Source: Burkholderiales bacterium 8X
GTDB lineage: Bacteria > Pseudomonadota > Gammaproteobacteria > Burkholderiales > Burkholderiaceae_C
Length of the DNA stretch: 64,000 nt
Assembly: GCA_902506565.1 (NCBI GenBank)
Contig: LR732703.1
Span: 1,570,525 to 1,634,524, forward strand
Reading direction: 5' to 3'
Shown: positions 45,815 through 54,346 of the stretch, one piece after another
Layout of the letters: each line of letters starts with the position of its first letter
Numbering within the stretch: the first letter of the stretch is position 1
Notes under the pieces: model-generated
What the model saw: only the letters and a program-made list of their open reading frames with translations
The model's database searches: none
Told to the model about the DNA's origin: nothing
Position numbers and translations under genes: made by a program

Positions 45815-46641
45815 GGTTCTGTCTCCTGGGAGGGTCGCGAATCGAGGCGTTGGCCGGCATCTTCTTCGCGAAGGTGCAGCACGGCGTCGCTCTCGTCCTT
45901 GAGCGCAACGCCGGTCAGCTGGCGCCGAGCGGCCTCGCGCAACAGCCAGGCGAGCTTGAGGGCTGCTGCGCTCGGCGACAGCCCCTCCGGCCTCACGTTC
46001 GAAATGCAATTGCGTTCGGCATCATGCAGCCCCCGGCGCGGCGCATGGGTGAGATAGATGCCGAGGCTGTCCGGCGAACTGAGCCCCGGGCGCTCGCCGA
46101 TCAGCATGACCAGGAGCTTGGCACCGAGCGCTTCGCCGACCGCATCGCCGAGTGCCACCCGGGCCTGGGTGGCGACGACCACCGGCGCGATCCGGGTGCC
46201 TTCGGCCAGCAGCGGTCGGAGTGCCGAAAGCAGGGGCACCGCATGGCGCGCCACCGCCAGGGAAGAAAGCCCGTCGCCGATGACGATGGCGAGGTCGCAG
46301 GCTTCCGGATGCGGCGACCCATCACCGCGAAACGCTGCCAGCACAACGGCGTCTTCTTCGCGCAGCTGGCGGCCGAGGTCCGGCCGCCGCAGGTAGGTCT
46401 CGCGATCGGCTGCCTGGCTGTGCACGCGTGCCACCTGCCAGCCGTCGGCCTGCAAGTCCGCTTCGAGTGCATCCACGTCGAGCGCCGCATGGATCGCGTC
46501 GCGCGCCTGCGCATGGGCCCAGCCGAATCGGAGCACCTCGTCGGTCGGCATGCCGGAGCCCGCGCGGCCCAGCGCGAGCCGGGCGGGCGTGGCACTGCGC
46601 CAGTCCTGCCAGGGGCTCGGCGTGACGATGTCGCGGCTCAT
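45811..46641 (-). CDS. eutC: Ethanolamine ammonia-lyase small subunit
   Basis: A 276-residue EutC protein. V-I-G-D-G-L-S-S-L-A-V near residues 120-130 and A-K-L-L-V-M-L-I-G-E-R-P-G-L near residues 177-190 are typical of the B12-binding small subunit. With EutB it converts ethanolamine to acetaldehyde and ammonia using adenosylcobalamin. The start ATG at 46641 overlaps the eutB stop. A much longer open frame upstream is a shadow of eutB. Confidence 0.95.
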   Translation of the reverse strand: MSRDIVTPSPWQDWRSATPARLALGRAGSGMPTDEVLRFGWAHAQARDAIHAALDVDALEADLQADGWQVARVHSQAADRETYLRRPDLGRQLREEDAVVLAAFRGDGSPHPEACDLAIVIGDGLSSLAVARHAVPLLSALRPLLAEGTRIAPVVVATQARVALGDAVGEALGAKLLVMLIGERPGLSSPDSLGIYLTHAPRRGLHDAERNCISNVRPEGLSPSAAALKLAWLLREAARRQLTGVALKDESDAVLHLREEDAGQRLDSRPSQETEP

Positions 46642-48032
46642 GTCGCCAGCGCCTGCAGGCCATGCATGTCGGAAAGCAACCGGTTCGATGTCGGCGGTCG
46701 AAGCCGCCCGTCGGCGCCGGCGATGTCCATGCGCGCCAGCCAGGCCTCGAACTCGGGCGCCCGCTTGAGCCCCAGCACGTCGCGCACGAAGAGCGCATCG
46801 TGGAAGGACGTGCTCTGGTAGTTGAGCATCACGTCGTCCGCGCCCGGCACGCCCATGATGAAGTTGATGCCCGCGACGCCGAGCAGCACCAGCAGGTTGT
46901 CCATGTCGTCCTGGTCGGCCTCGGCATGGTTGGTGTAGCAGATGTCGCAGCCGAGCGGCAGGCCCATGAGCTTGCCGCAGAAGTGATCCTCCAGGCCGGC
47001 CCGCACGATCTGCTTGCCGTCGTACAGGTACTCCGGCCCGATGAACCCGACCACGGTGTTGACCAGGAGCGGCCGGTAGCGCCGCGCCAGCGCATAGGCG
47101 CGCGCCTCGCAGGTCTGCTGGTCGACGCCGAAGTTGGCGTTGGCCGAGAGCGCGCTGCCCTGGCCGGTCTCGAAGTACATCAGGTTGTCGCCGACGGTGC
47201 CGCGCTGGAGTGCAGACGCGGCGGCGTAGGCCTCGTCGAGCAGCGCGATGCTCACGCCGAAGGAGCGGTTGGTCTGCTCGGTGCCGCCGATCGACTGGAA
47301 CACCAGGTCGACCGGCGCACCCTGTTCCGCGAGCCGAAGCGTGTTGCTCACATGGGTCAGCACGCAGCTCTGGGTCGGTATCTCGAAGCGCTGGATCACT
47401 TCGTCCAGCATGTGCATGAGGCGGCCGAGCACCGGCAGGCTGTCGGATGCGGGGTTGATGCCGATCACCGCGTCGCCCGAGCCCATCAACAGTCCGTCGA
47501 GCATCGAAGCCGCGATGCCGTGCAGGTCGTCGGTCGGATGATTCGGCTGGAGCCGCACCGAAAGGCGGCCGGGCAGCCCGATGGTGCTTCGGAAGCGGGT
47601 GACGACGCTGCATTTGCGTGCGACGGCGATCAGGTCCTGGTTTCGCATCAGCTTGGACACCGCCGCCACCATTTCGGGCGTGAGTCCCGGCGCGAGCGCC
47701 GCCAACGACTCGGTGGTCGCGAGCTCCGACAGCAGCCAGTCGCGGAAGTCGCCGACGGTCAGGTGCGAGACCGGCGCGAAGGCCGCGGCGTCGTGCGAAT
47801 CGATGATGAGCCGGGTGATGTCGTCCGATTCGTAGGGCACCAGCGCCTCGCTCAGGAAACGCCGCAGCGGCGTCTCGGCGAGCACGTGGCGCGCCGCCAT
47901 CCGCTGCTGCGCGGTGGCGGCGCCGACACCGGCCAGGTAGTCGCCGGAGCGGGCCGGGCTCGCGCAGGCCATGACCTGCTTCAGGTCGTCGAAGGCGAAG
48001 GTCTGCGATGCGATCGTGGTGCTGTAGCTCAT
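46638..48032 (-). CDS. eutB: Ethanolamine ammonia-lyase large subunit
   Basis: A 464-residue EutB TIM barrel, standard length, with N-P-A-S-D-S near residues 191-196, D-L-V-F-Q-S-I-G-G-T-E-Q near residues 240-251 and N-H-A-E-A-D-Q-D-D near residues 366-374. It is the catalytic subunit of the B12-dependent lyase. No microcompartment shell, reactivase (EutA), aldehyde dehydrogenase or ethanolamine permease gene is in the window. This is the compact eutBC type used by many soil bacteria. The 103-bp divergent gap to the FKBP gene shows no cobalamin riboswitch. Confidence 0.96.
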   Translation of the reverse strand: MSYSTTIASQTFAFDDLKQVMACASPARSGDYLAGVGAATAQQRMAARHVLAETPLRRFLSEALVPYESDDITRLIIDSHDAAAFAPVSHLTVGDFRDWLLSELATTESLAALAPGLTPEMVAAVSKLMRNQDLIAVARKCSVVTRFRSTIGLPGRLSVRLQPNHPTDDLHGIAASMLDGLLMGSGDAVIGINPASDSLPVLGRLMHMLDEVIQRFEIPTQSCVLTHVSNTLRLAEQGAPVDLVFQSIGGTEQTNRSFGVSIALLDEAYAAASALQRGTVGDNLMYFETGQGSALSANANFGVDQQTCEARAYALARRYRPLLVNTVVGFIGPEYLYDGKQIVRAGLEDHFCGKLMGLPLGCDICYTNHAEADQDDMDNLLVLLGVAGINFIMGVPGADDVMLNYQSTSFHDALFVRDVLGLKRAPEFEAWLARMDIAGADGRLRPPTSNRLLSDMHGLQALAT

Positions 48033-48135
48033 CGGATGGCAATGTCCTGTGTACCGGATCGGTCATGGCTGCAAGGCCCGTTCCAGGTGCCCGGCTCGCC
48101 ATAATGAGTCATTTCAACTCTCCCAGGGAAACCCC

Positions 48136-48579
48136 GTGCTTACCTCCTCCATTGCAGGCTTCGGCCGGGCCTTCGTCGCCGCGGCATCGGTTCCGCTTTC
48201 GTTCGTCATCGCTTTCGGCGCGATGGCGCAGAGCGCGCCGACCACCACGCCGAGCGGGCTGGTCTACCAGTCGATCAAGGAGGGCAGCGGCGCCTCGCCG
48301 GCGGCGACCGATGTGGTCAAGGTGCATTACCGCGGCACCTTCCCGCAGGGCGGCAAGGAGTTCGACAGCTCCTACAAGCGCGGCGAGCCGACCGAGTTCC
48401 CGCTCAACGCCGTGATCCCGTGCTGGACCGAAGGCGTGCAGAAGATGAAGCCGGGCGGCAAGGCCAAGCTCACCTGTCCGCCCTCGATCGCCTATGGCAC
48501 GCGCGGCGCCGGCGGCGTGATTCCGCCGAATGCGACGCTGAATTTCGAGATCGAGCTGATCTCGGTCGCCAAGCGCTGA
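48136..48579 (+). CDS. FKBP-type peptidyl-prolyl cis-trans isomerase, periplasmic, GTG start
   Basis: A 147-residue protein with a signal peptide (hydrophobic core around residues 8-30, ending A-M-A-Q-S) and one FKBP domain: V-K-V-H-Y-R-G-T-F near residues 60-68, E-F-D-S-S-Y, C-W-T-E-G-V-Q-K-M-K-P-G-G and the C-terminal F-E-I-E-L-I-S-V. It assists proline isomerisation during periplasmic folding. The GTG at 48136 is chosen because AGGGA lies 6 bp upstream and the signal peptide then begins properly; a frame from 48049 would add a leader without homology. Confidence 0.9.
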   Translation: MLTSSIAGFGRAFVAAASVPLSFVIAFGAMAQSAPTTTPSGLVYQSIKEGSGASPAATDVVKVHYRGTFPQGGKEFDSSYKRGEPTEFPLNAVIPCWTEGVQKMKPGGKAKLTCPPSIAYGTRGAGGVIPPNATLNFEIELISVAKR

Positions 48580-48588
48580 ACCCGATCT

Positions 48589-48616
48589 CGCCGCATCATC
48601 GAACGCGGCGTTTCTC
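48589..48616 (+). terminator. Intrinsic terminator after the FKBP gene
   Basis: A 6-bp GC stem (CGCCGC at 48589-48594, GCGGCG at 48605-48610) with a 10-nt loop is followed by TTTCTC. It begins 10 bp after the FKBP stop codon. Confidence 0.6.
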
Positions 48617-48655
48617 AATCATCCTTCCTCGACCATCGTCATCGGCAGCAGCAAC

Positions 48656-49699
48656 ATGCGCAACAAACCCCTCGGCCGCACCGGCCTGTTCGTCTCCGAG
48701 CTTTGCCTTGGCACCATGACCTTCGGCGGTGCCGAGGGCATGTGGAACAAGATCGGATCGCTCCAGCAATCGGAGGCCGACACCCTGATCGGCCAGGCCC
48801 GCGATGCCGGCGTCAACTTCATCGACACGGCGGACATCTATTCGAACGGGCTGTCGGAGCAGATCACCGGGCAGTCGCTCAAGAACCTCAAGGTGCCGCG
48901 CGAGGACATCGTGATCGCAAGCAAGGTCTTCGGTCCGACCGGGCAGGGGCCCAATGCTCGCGGTTCTTCGCGCAGCCACATCCTCGATGGCGTCAAGGCC
49001 AGCCTCCGGCGGCTGCAGCTCGATCACATCGATCTCTACCAGCTGCACGGCTTCGACCCGGTTACACCGATCGACGAAACGCTGCGCGCGCTCGACCAGC
49101 TGGTGCGGCATGGCCACGTGCGCTACATCGGCGTCTCCAACTGGGCAGCCTGGCAGATCGCCAAGGCGCTCGGCATCTCCGAGCGGCTGGGCCTCGCCCG
49201 CTTCGAGACGCTGCAGGCCTACTACACCATCGCCGGCCGCGACCTGGAGCGCGAACTGGTGCCGATGCTTCGCAGCGAAGGGCTGGGCCTGATGGTTTGG
49301 AGCCCGCTGGCGGGCGGTCTCCTGAGCGGCAAGTTCGACCGCGAGGGCAAGCGGGCCGGCGATACGGAGAGCCGCCGGGCGCAGTTCGACTTCCCGCCGG
49401 TCGACAAGGGCCGTGCCTTCGACTGCCTCGACGCGATGCGGCCGATCGCGGAAGCACACGGTGCCACGGTGGCGCAGGTGGCGCTGGCCTGGCTGCTGCA
49501 CCAGAAGCAGGTCATGAGCGTCATCGTCGGCGCCAAGCGGCCGGACCAGCTGGCCGACAACCTGGGAGCGACCGAGCTTCGATTGAGCGAAGCCGAGCTG
49601 GCCAGCCTCGACCAGGTCAGCCGGCTGCCGGCCGAATATCCGGGCTGGATGCTGGAGCGCCAGCGCGATTACCGGAGCGGGCAGATCGCGGGCGAATAG
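48656..49699 (+). CDS. Aldo/keto reductase
   Basis: A 347-residue NADP-dependent TIM barrel. The catalytic set is visible as F-I-D-T-A-D-I-Y-S (Asp and Tyr near residues 55 and 60), a Lys in I-A-S-K-V-F-G and His in Y-Q-L-H-G. The C-terminal cofactor loop is V-I-V-G-A-K-R. It resembles the YajO/YghZ-like broad-specificity aldehyde reductases. It lies 76 bp after the FKBP gene beyond a terminator. A palindromic repeat block separates it from the convergent opgD. Confidence 0.92.
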   Translation: MRNKPLGRTGLFVSELCLGTMTFGGAEGMWNKIGSLQQSEADTLIGQARDAGVNFIDTADIYSNGLSEQITGQSLKNLKVPREDIVIASKVFGPTGQGPNARGSSRSHILDGVKASLRRLQLDHIDLYQLHGFDPVTPIDETLRALDQLVRHGHVRYIGVSNWAAWQIAKALGISERLGLARFETLQAYYTIAGRDLERELVPMLRSEGLGLMVWSPLAGGLLSGKFDREGKRAGDTESRRAQFDFPPVDKGRAFDCLDAMRPIAEAHGATVAQVALAWLLHQKQVMSVIVGAKRPDQLADNLGATELRLSEAELASLDQVSRLPAEYPGWMLERQRDYRSGQIAGE

Positions 49700-49710
49700 A
49701 TGACGACGGC

Positions 49711-49751
49711 GATCGGCTGATCAGCCCGATCGGCTGATCAGCCGATCAGCC
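49711..49751. repeat. Tandem palindromic repeat between convergent genes
   Basis: A 16-bp unit GATCGGCTGATCAGCC is present twice (49711-49726 and 49728-49743) with a partial third copy (49744-49751). Each unit contains the perfect 12-bp palindrome GGCTGATCAGCC. It lies in the 46-bp gap between the convergent aldo/keto reductase and opgD genes and includes the opgD stop codon (49746-49748). The units could fold as a bidirectional terminator-like cruciform. Confidence 0.85.
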
Positions 49752-51341
49752 CGGCTGCAGTTGATACAGCCAGGTCTCGCTCAAGGTCTGGTCGCCGTTC
49801 TTCAGGTAGAGCCGCATGTCCACCGGCTCGTTGCCTTCGGGCGTGAAGTCGAACTGCGCCCGCCAGTGGCCGGGCACGCCGTTCGGTACCGCCTCCGAGA
49901 AGATGTACGAGAACTTGCCGCGCGATGCGGTCAGCACCAGCTCGGGCTTGACGCCGAACGGCAGCGCCACCAGCGGCTGCCCGATGAATTCGACCATGAA
50001 CTTCCTGACGCCCTGCGGCCGCTGCGTGCCCGGCTGGCCGCCGCGCCCGATGCGGGTCGCGATGCAGCGGGCGAGGGGAGATGGATAGGGCTCCTGGTCG
50101 GTCCAGTGCAGGCGGTACTTGAGGTTGTAGCTCGAGCCGGCAGTGGCGGGGGCCTTCGGCACCCAGCAGGCCAGGATGTTGTCGTGGATCTCGTCGTCGG
50201 TCGGAATCTCGATGAGTTGCACCGATCCTTCGCCCCAGTCGCCGATCGGCTCGACCCAGAGGCTCGGCCGCTTCTCGTAGTAGACGCCGTCCTGGTAATG
50301 GTCGAAATTCCGGTCGCGCTGCAGCAGGCCGAAGCCGCGCGGCTTGTTGTCGCTGAAGGCCGAGGCGCGGGTCTGCGACGGGTTGTTGAGCGGGCGCCAG
50401 ATGCGCTCGCCCGAGCCGTTCCAGATGGCGAGGCCGTCGGAGTCGTGTACCTCCGGCCGCCAGTCGATCGCGGTCGGCTTGGTGGTCTCGCCGTACCAGA
50501 ACATCGAGGTGAGCGGCACCAGGCCGAGCCGCGCCACGTCCTTGCGCAGAAAGAGGCGTGCCTCGATGTCCATCAGCACCGCCTTGGTTCGCTGCATCAC
50601 GAACTTGAAGGCGCCGGTGATGCTCGGTCCTTCGAGCAGGGCATGAACCGTGACCGCATTCGAATCCGGCGCCGGCGGCTCGAAGTAGAAGCGGGTGAAG
50701 TTGGGAAACTCCTCCGGCTTCTCCGGTACGGCCGCATCGAGCGCGATGCCGCGCGCGGACAGGCCGTACTGGTACAGCTCGCCGATGGCTCGGAAGTACG
50801 AGGCGCCGAGGAAGGCGACCCAGTCGTTGGTCTGCCAGGGCAGCTTCTGCTGGTCGCCGTTGCGGCTTTCCTGGAGCCGGAAGCCGGCGAATCCGGCGCC
50901 GTCCTTCAGCTGCCGTGCGGGGCTTTCGGGCGGCATCGAGAAGAGCGCGCTGTCGTAGAGGATCTCGCGGGCGAAGCCGTCGCCACTCGCGGATTCCGTC
51001 ACGTACATGTGGACGGGGGTCTGGAAAAAGCGCCCCAGATGGAAGAAGGTGACCGGGAAGGCGCCGGGTCCGTCGCGGAACAGGGCATCGTTCGGGTCGT
51101 ACTTGATCTTGCCGTGCTCTTCGTAGTCGATCCGCTGGAGCACGTCGGCCGGCAGGCTGCTGTCGGCGACGAAGGGCCGGCTCGACAGGGACTTCGCAAG
51201 GCCGACCAGCCGATCGAAGGAGAACGGACGCGGCGACGAGAGCTTGATGCCGCCTGCGGCCAATGCATCGGCGGGGAATCCGAGGGCAGCGAGCGCCATC
51301 GAGGCACCGCCGGCGGTAAGGAGTGAACGGCGTTGGAACAT
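49746..51341 (-). CDS. opgD: Periplasmic glucan biosynthesis protein, OpgD/MdoD type
   Basis: A 531-residue protein of the OpgG/OpgD family. A twin-arginine-type leader (F-Q-R-R-S-L-L-T-A-G-G, then A-L-A-A-G near residue 30) points to Tat export and so to OpgD rather than Sec-exported OpgG. Family segments include F-F-H-L-G-R-F-F, T-S-M-F-W-Y-G-E-T-T and Y-Y-E-K-R-P-S-L-W-V-E-P. OpgD shapes osmoregulated periplasmic glucans. No opgG or opgH is in the window. The ATG at 51341 lacks a Shine-Dalgarno; a TAAGAT element ends about 10 bp upstream, so a short-leader transcript is possible. Confidence 0.92.
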   Translation of the reverse strand: MFQRRSLLTAGGASMALAALGFPADALAAGGIKLSSPRPFSFDRLVGLAKSLSSRPFVADSSLPADVLQRIDYEEHGKIKYDPNDALFRDGPGAFPVTFFHLGRFFQTPVHMYVTESASGDGFAREILYDSALFSMPPESPARQLKDGAGFAGFRLQESRNGDQQKLPWQTNDWVAFLGASYFRAIGELYQYGLSARGIALDAAVPEKPEEFPNFTRFYFEPPAPDSNAVTVHALLEGPSITGAFKFVMQRTKAVLMDIEARLFLRKDVARLGLVPLTSMFWYGETTKPTAIDWRPEVHDSDGLAIWNGSGERIWRPLNNPSQTRASAFSDNKPRGFGLLQRDRNFDHYQDGVYYEKRPSLWVEPIGDWGEGSVQLIEIPTDDEIHDNILACWVPKAPATAGSSYNLKYRLHWTDQEPYPSPLARCIATRIGRGGQPGTQRPQGVRKFMVEFIGQPLVALPFGVKPELVLTASRGKFSYIFSEAVPNGVPGHWRAQFDFTPEGNEPVDMRLYLKNGDQTLSETWLYQLQPG

Positions 51342-51489
51342 TGCGCAGAATCTTAACGACCGGTCGGGGGACGACCCGTAGGCAAAGTGCGGCAATCTGC
51401 GGGGTCGATTCGAACGCCGGGAAACGTCCGGAACCGCCGGGAATCGCGGGGCGCGAGTGGCGAAACGAAACCCGCCATCGAACGGCCAA

Positions 51490-52341
51490 TCAGCTCTCGC
51501 CGAGCTGCGCCTCGCGGCGGCGACGGCGATGACGCCGATAGTGCCGCGAAGCCTCCGCGCCGGCGATGCAGATCGCAAGCCACAGTCCCCCCGAGGTCGC
51601 GCCGGCCAACACGTCGCTCGCGAAGTGAACCTGCAGGAAGACCCGGCTGCAGGCGGTGGTGAAGATCGCCAGCACCGCGGCCGTTGCCACCGGTACCTGC
51701 CAGCGCGGCGGCAAGAGGCGCAGCGCCAGGTACGCCACCATGCCGTAGGCCACCACCGAGCCCGAGGTGTGTCCGCTCGGAAAGCTGTAGCCCTCCGCAT
51801 GCCAAGGCAGCGATTCGTACGGCGGCCGCGCGCGTTCGAAGACGTGCTTGAGGCTCTTGTTGAGGATCGCGTTGCCGCCGATCGCGAGGACCCATGCCAG
51901 CGCCATGGTGCGCCTGCCCACCCGCCAGAGCCAGGCGGCGCCGGCGATGCACAGCACCGCCAGCACCAGCGGATCGCCCAGGTGAGTCGCGACCGAGAAG
52001 AACTGCAGCGCCAGTGCCGGTGTCTGCACGCCGATCGCATCGCTCAAGGCATGGTCGAAGCGCACCAGCCAGCTCTGGTCGGAGATGCGCCGCGCGATCG
52101 CGGCGAAGGCGAGCGCGCCGACTGCGAGCAGCGCGGCGAAGCCGATGCCGAAGACCGCGATCAGCCGGGCGGCAGCGGGCGGCGCATCCGGGTTCGCATC
52201 GACGTGCAGCCGGCCGCGCGTGCTCCGAAACGCAAGCCCGCACAGCACCGCCAGCACCAGAAGCGCCCCCGCGAAGACCGGCAGGCCATGGCGCCCGAGC
52301 GCGTCGCCCCAGGCCAGCGCTTGCTGCGGCTCAGGCGCCAT
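51490..52341 (-). CDS. PAP2-superfamily phosphatase (canonical motifs)
   Basis: A 283-residue membrane protein with about seven helices and complete PAP2 motifs: K-H-V-F-E-R-A-R-P near residues 165-173, S-F-P-S-G-H-T-S near residues 188-195 and S-R-V-F-L-Q-V-H-F-A-S-D near residues 236-247. It is likely a lipid or undecaprenyl phosphate phosphatase acting at the periplasmic face. The N-terminal 80 residues include two helices not found in minimal members. Its start overlaps the metallophosphoesterase gene by 11 bp. With the lipid kinase it suggests a phospholipid-recycling transcript. Confidence 0.92.
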   Translation of the reverse strand: MAPEPQQALAWGDALGRHGLPVFAGALLVLAVLCGLAFRSTRGRLHVDANPDAPPAAARLIAVFGIGFAALLAVGALAFAAIARRISDQSWLVRFDHALSDAIGVQTPALALQFFSVATHLGDPLVLAVLCIAGAAWLWRVGRRTMALAWVLAIGGNAILNKSLKHVFERARPPYESLPWHAEGYSFPSGHTSGSVVAYGMVAYLALRLLPPRWQVPVATAAVLAIFTTACSRVFLQVHFASDVLAGATSGGLWLAICIAGAEASRHYRRHRRRRREAQLGES

Positions 52342-53248
52342 GCATTGCCGCCGCCGGGGCGCGGTCGAGCGTCAGGTCGAGCGCATGGGTGCCGACCCGC
52401 TCGAAGCCGCCGGTGGCGGTGCTGAAATCCCATCGTTCGACCGTGCAGCGCCGAACCGCGGGCCCACCGGCCGGCTGCAGGCCCGGTGAGCCGTCGGCTT
52501 CCGAGCGGGCCGCGAGCGGCATCGGGCGGATCAGGTTCACCGAATTCGGCGCGTCGGCCCGTACCCGCGAAGAGACCGCCGTGCCGGCCTGCACGCACCA
52601 GACCTTGCGCGGCAGGCGGTCGAAGCTGCGCTCCAGCGACAAGACGTAGGGCAGGTGGATGTGGCCGCCGAGGATCAGGTCCGCGCCGGCCTCGGCCCAG
52701 CGCCTGACGGCATGCTCCCGGCCGACCAGGAGGTTCGGGATGTCCTTGGGCCGGGTGACCGCCACCGGCTGGTGCAGCACCACGATGCGAAGCCGATGGC
52801 TCGGCTGCCCGGGCGCGGATCCCTCGATCGGCTGCGCGAGCCGCGCGGCGACCCGCTCGATCTGCTCGCGCGAAACCTCGCCGTTCTCGTGCCGATACCA
52901 GCGGGTGCAGTTGACGCCGATCAGCAGGCAGTCCGGCAGGTCGACCACCGGTTCGAGCTCGTCGCCGAAGGCCTCGCGATAGCGGCTGTACGGGTCGAAC
53001 AACCGGGTGCCCAGGGCGTAGAGCGGAATGTCGTGATTGCCCGGGACCGCCAGCCCCGCCGGCACGCCGAGCCGCTCGACGAAGCGCCGGGCGCTCGCGA
53101 ACTGGTCCCGGGTGGCGCGCTGCGTGATGTCGCCCGAGAGCACCAGCACGTCCGGCCGCTGGGCCTCGGCGAGCCGCTCCAGCGCCGCCACCACCTGCGG
53201 CTGCTCCGTGCCGAAATGCGGATCGGAAACCTGCAGCAGGCACGTCAT
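52331..53248 (-). CDS. Calcineurin-like metallophosphoesterase
   Basis: A 305-residue binuclear metal phosphoesterase. Motifs are D-P-H-F near residues 9-12, L-S-G-D-I-T near residues 37-42, V-P-G-N-H-D-I near residues 68-74, and late L-G-G-H-I-H-L-P. It resembles the CpdA/Icc-type or UDP-diacylglucosamine-hydrolase-like class without a diagnostic feature for either. It is soluble with no signal peptide. It overlaps the PAP2 gene by 11 bp and lies 31 bp after the lipid kinase gene, probably a three-gene transcript. Confidence 0.9.
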   Translation of the reverse strand: MTCLLQVSDPHFGTEQPQVVAALERLAEAQRPDVLVLSGDITQRATRDQFASARRFVERLGVPAGLAVPGNHDIPLYALGTRLFDPYSRYREAFGDELEPVVDLPDCLLIGVNCTRWYRHENGEVSREQIERVAARLAQPIEGSAPGQPSHRLRIVVLHQPVAVTRPKDIPNLLVGREHAVRRWAEAGADLILGGHIHLPYVLSLERSFDRLPRKVWCVQAGTAVSSRVRADAPNSVNLIRPMPLAARSEADGSPGLQPAGGPAVRRCTVERWDFSTATGGFERVGTHALDLTLDRAPAAAMHGA

Positions 53249-53279
53249 GCCGACCGGCCCCCATGGCTTGCAGCCGGCA

Positions 53280-54284
53280 TCACTTGCGCGCCTCGTGAAC
53301 CCGCGATGGCGGCGGCTTGACCAGCATCAAACGTTCTGGCGCGACACGGAAGTGGAGCGGCATCTGCATCCACTGGATCTCGCCGTCCGCAGCGACCTTG
53401 ATGCGCGACCTTCGCGCGCTCACCGGCTTCACCACGATCGACTTGAACGACAGGCTCAGCACGTCGTCGGCGGCGCCCAGCCGGCCGAAGCCGCCGCGCA
53501 CCATCAGCCACAGCATCGCCAGGCGGCCAACCGGCTTGAGCGCGATCGCTGCCAGCTCGCCCTGGTCGAGCGCCTCGGCTTCCTCCATGCCGATCTGCTC
53601 CAGCTGCAGCGAGTTGTTGCCGACGAAGAGCGTCGGCGTGCGCACGTCGCGCTCCTGGCCGCGCCATGAGATCCGAAGGTCGAGCCGGCGGTCGCCTCGC
53701 AGAAGCAGGGTGGCCACGGCGGCCAGCAGCGCGACCGCCCGGCTGCGACCGTAGCGCGACTTGAAGTGCTCGCGTTCCTCCAGCAGCCGCGCATAGAGGC
53801 CGAGGCTCGCATTCACCAGGAAGGCGCGGTCGTTCACCAGCCCGACCTGCACCGGCTGCGGCTTGCAGGTGAGCAGCACCTCGAGCGACTTCTCGGTTTC
53901 GGTGGGAATGCCATGGGTGCGACCGAAGTAGTTGAAGGTGCCCTGCGGCAGCACGCCGAAGTCGCAGCCGCTGCCAAGCACCACCTGGGCCACCGCATTG
54001 ATGGTGCCGTCGCCACCGGCGGCGACCACGATGCCGCCAGCCTCGCGGGCACGGGCGACCGCCTTGCGGGCCTGGTCGTCGGGTGCGTGCGCATGATCGA
54101 CCATGAAGAACTCGTGCCTGCGCCCCGCGGCGTTGCAGGCGTCGGCGATCAGGCGCCGGGTGGCATCCGCATCGCCTCGGCCCGAACGCACGTTGAAGAC
54201 GATGAAGAGCGGCGGCGCGGCGGCGCCCTCGGGCCTGGGCGCTGCCTCGCTCGCGGCTTCCAGGACGGCTTGGGTGTCGGTCAT
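53280..54284 (-). CDS. Diacylglycerol kinase family lipid kinase
   Basis: A 334-residue DAGK_cat/YegS-like kinase with the nucleotide-binding G-G-D-G-T-I-N-A-V near residues 90-98 and P-Q-G-T-F-N-Y-F near residues 114-121. It phosphorylates diacylglycerol or a related lipid in the cytoplasmic leaflet. EptA (43396) yields diacylglycerol as by-product, so recycling is a plausible though unproven link. I chose the ATG at 54284 (M-T-D-T-Q-A-V). An Ala/Glu/Pro-rich leader of about 22 residues precedes the domain. Confidence 0.91.
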   Translation of the reverse strand: MTDTQAVLEAASEAAPRPEGAAAPPLFIVFNVRSGRGDADATRRLIADACNAAGRRHEFFMVDHAHAPDDQARKAVARAREAGGIVVAAGGDGTINAVAQVVLGSGCDFGVLPQGTFNYFGRTHGIPTETEKSLEVLLTCKPQPVQVGLVNDRAFLVNASLGLYARLLEEREHFKSRYGRSRAVALLAAVATLLLRGDRRLDLRISWRGQERDVRTPTLFVGNNSLQLEQIGMEEAEALDQGELAAIALKPVGRLAMLWLMVRGGFGRLGAADDVLSLSFKSIVVKPVSARRSRIKVAADGEIQWMQMPLHFRVAPERLMLVKPPPSRVHEARK

Positions 54285-54346
54285 CGCCAAAGCGTAGCCC
54301 CGGCGGCCAGGCGAACGTGTAGTCGGCGTTCCCGCGCGGCGAGCGG

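Noticed and set aside
48033-48135. Cobalamin riboswitch before eutB
   Set aside because: The gap is only 103 bp and no B12-box-like sequence is visible on either strand.
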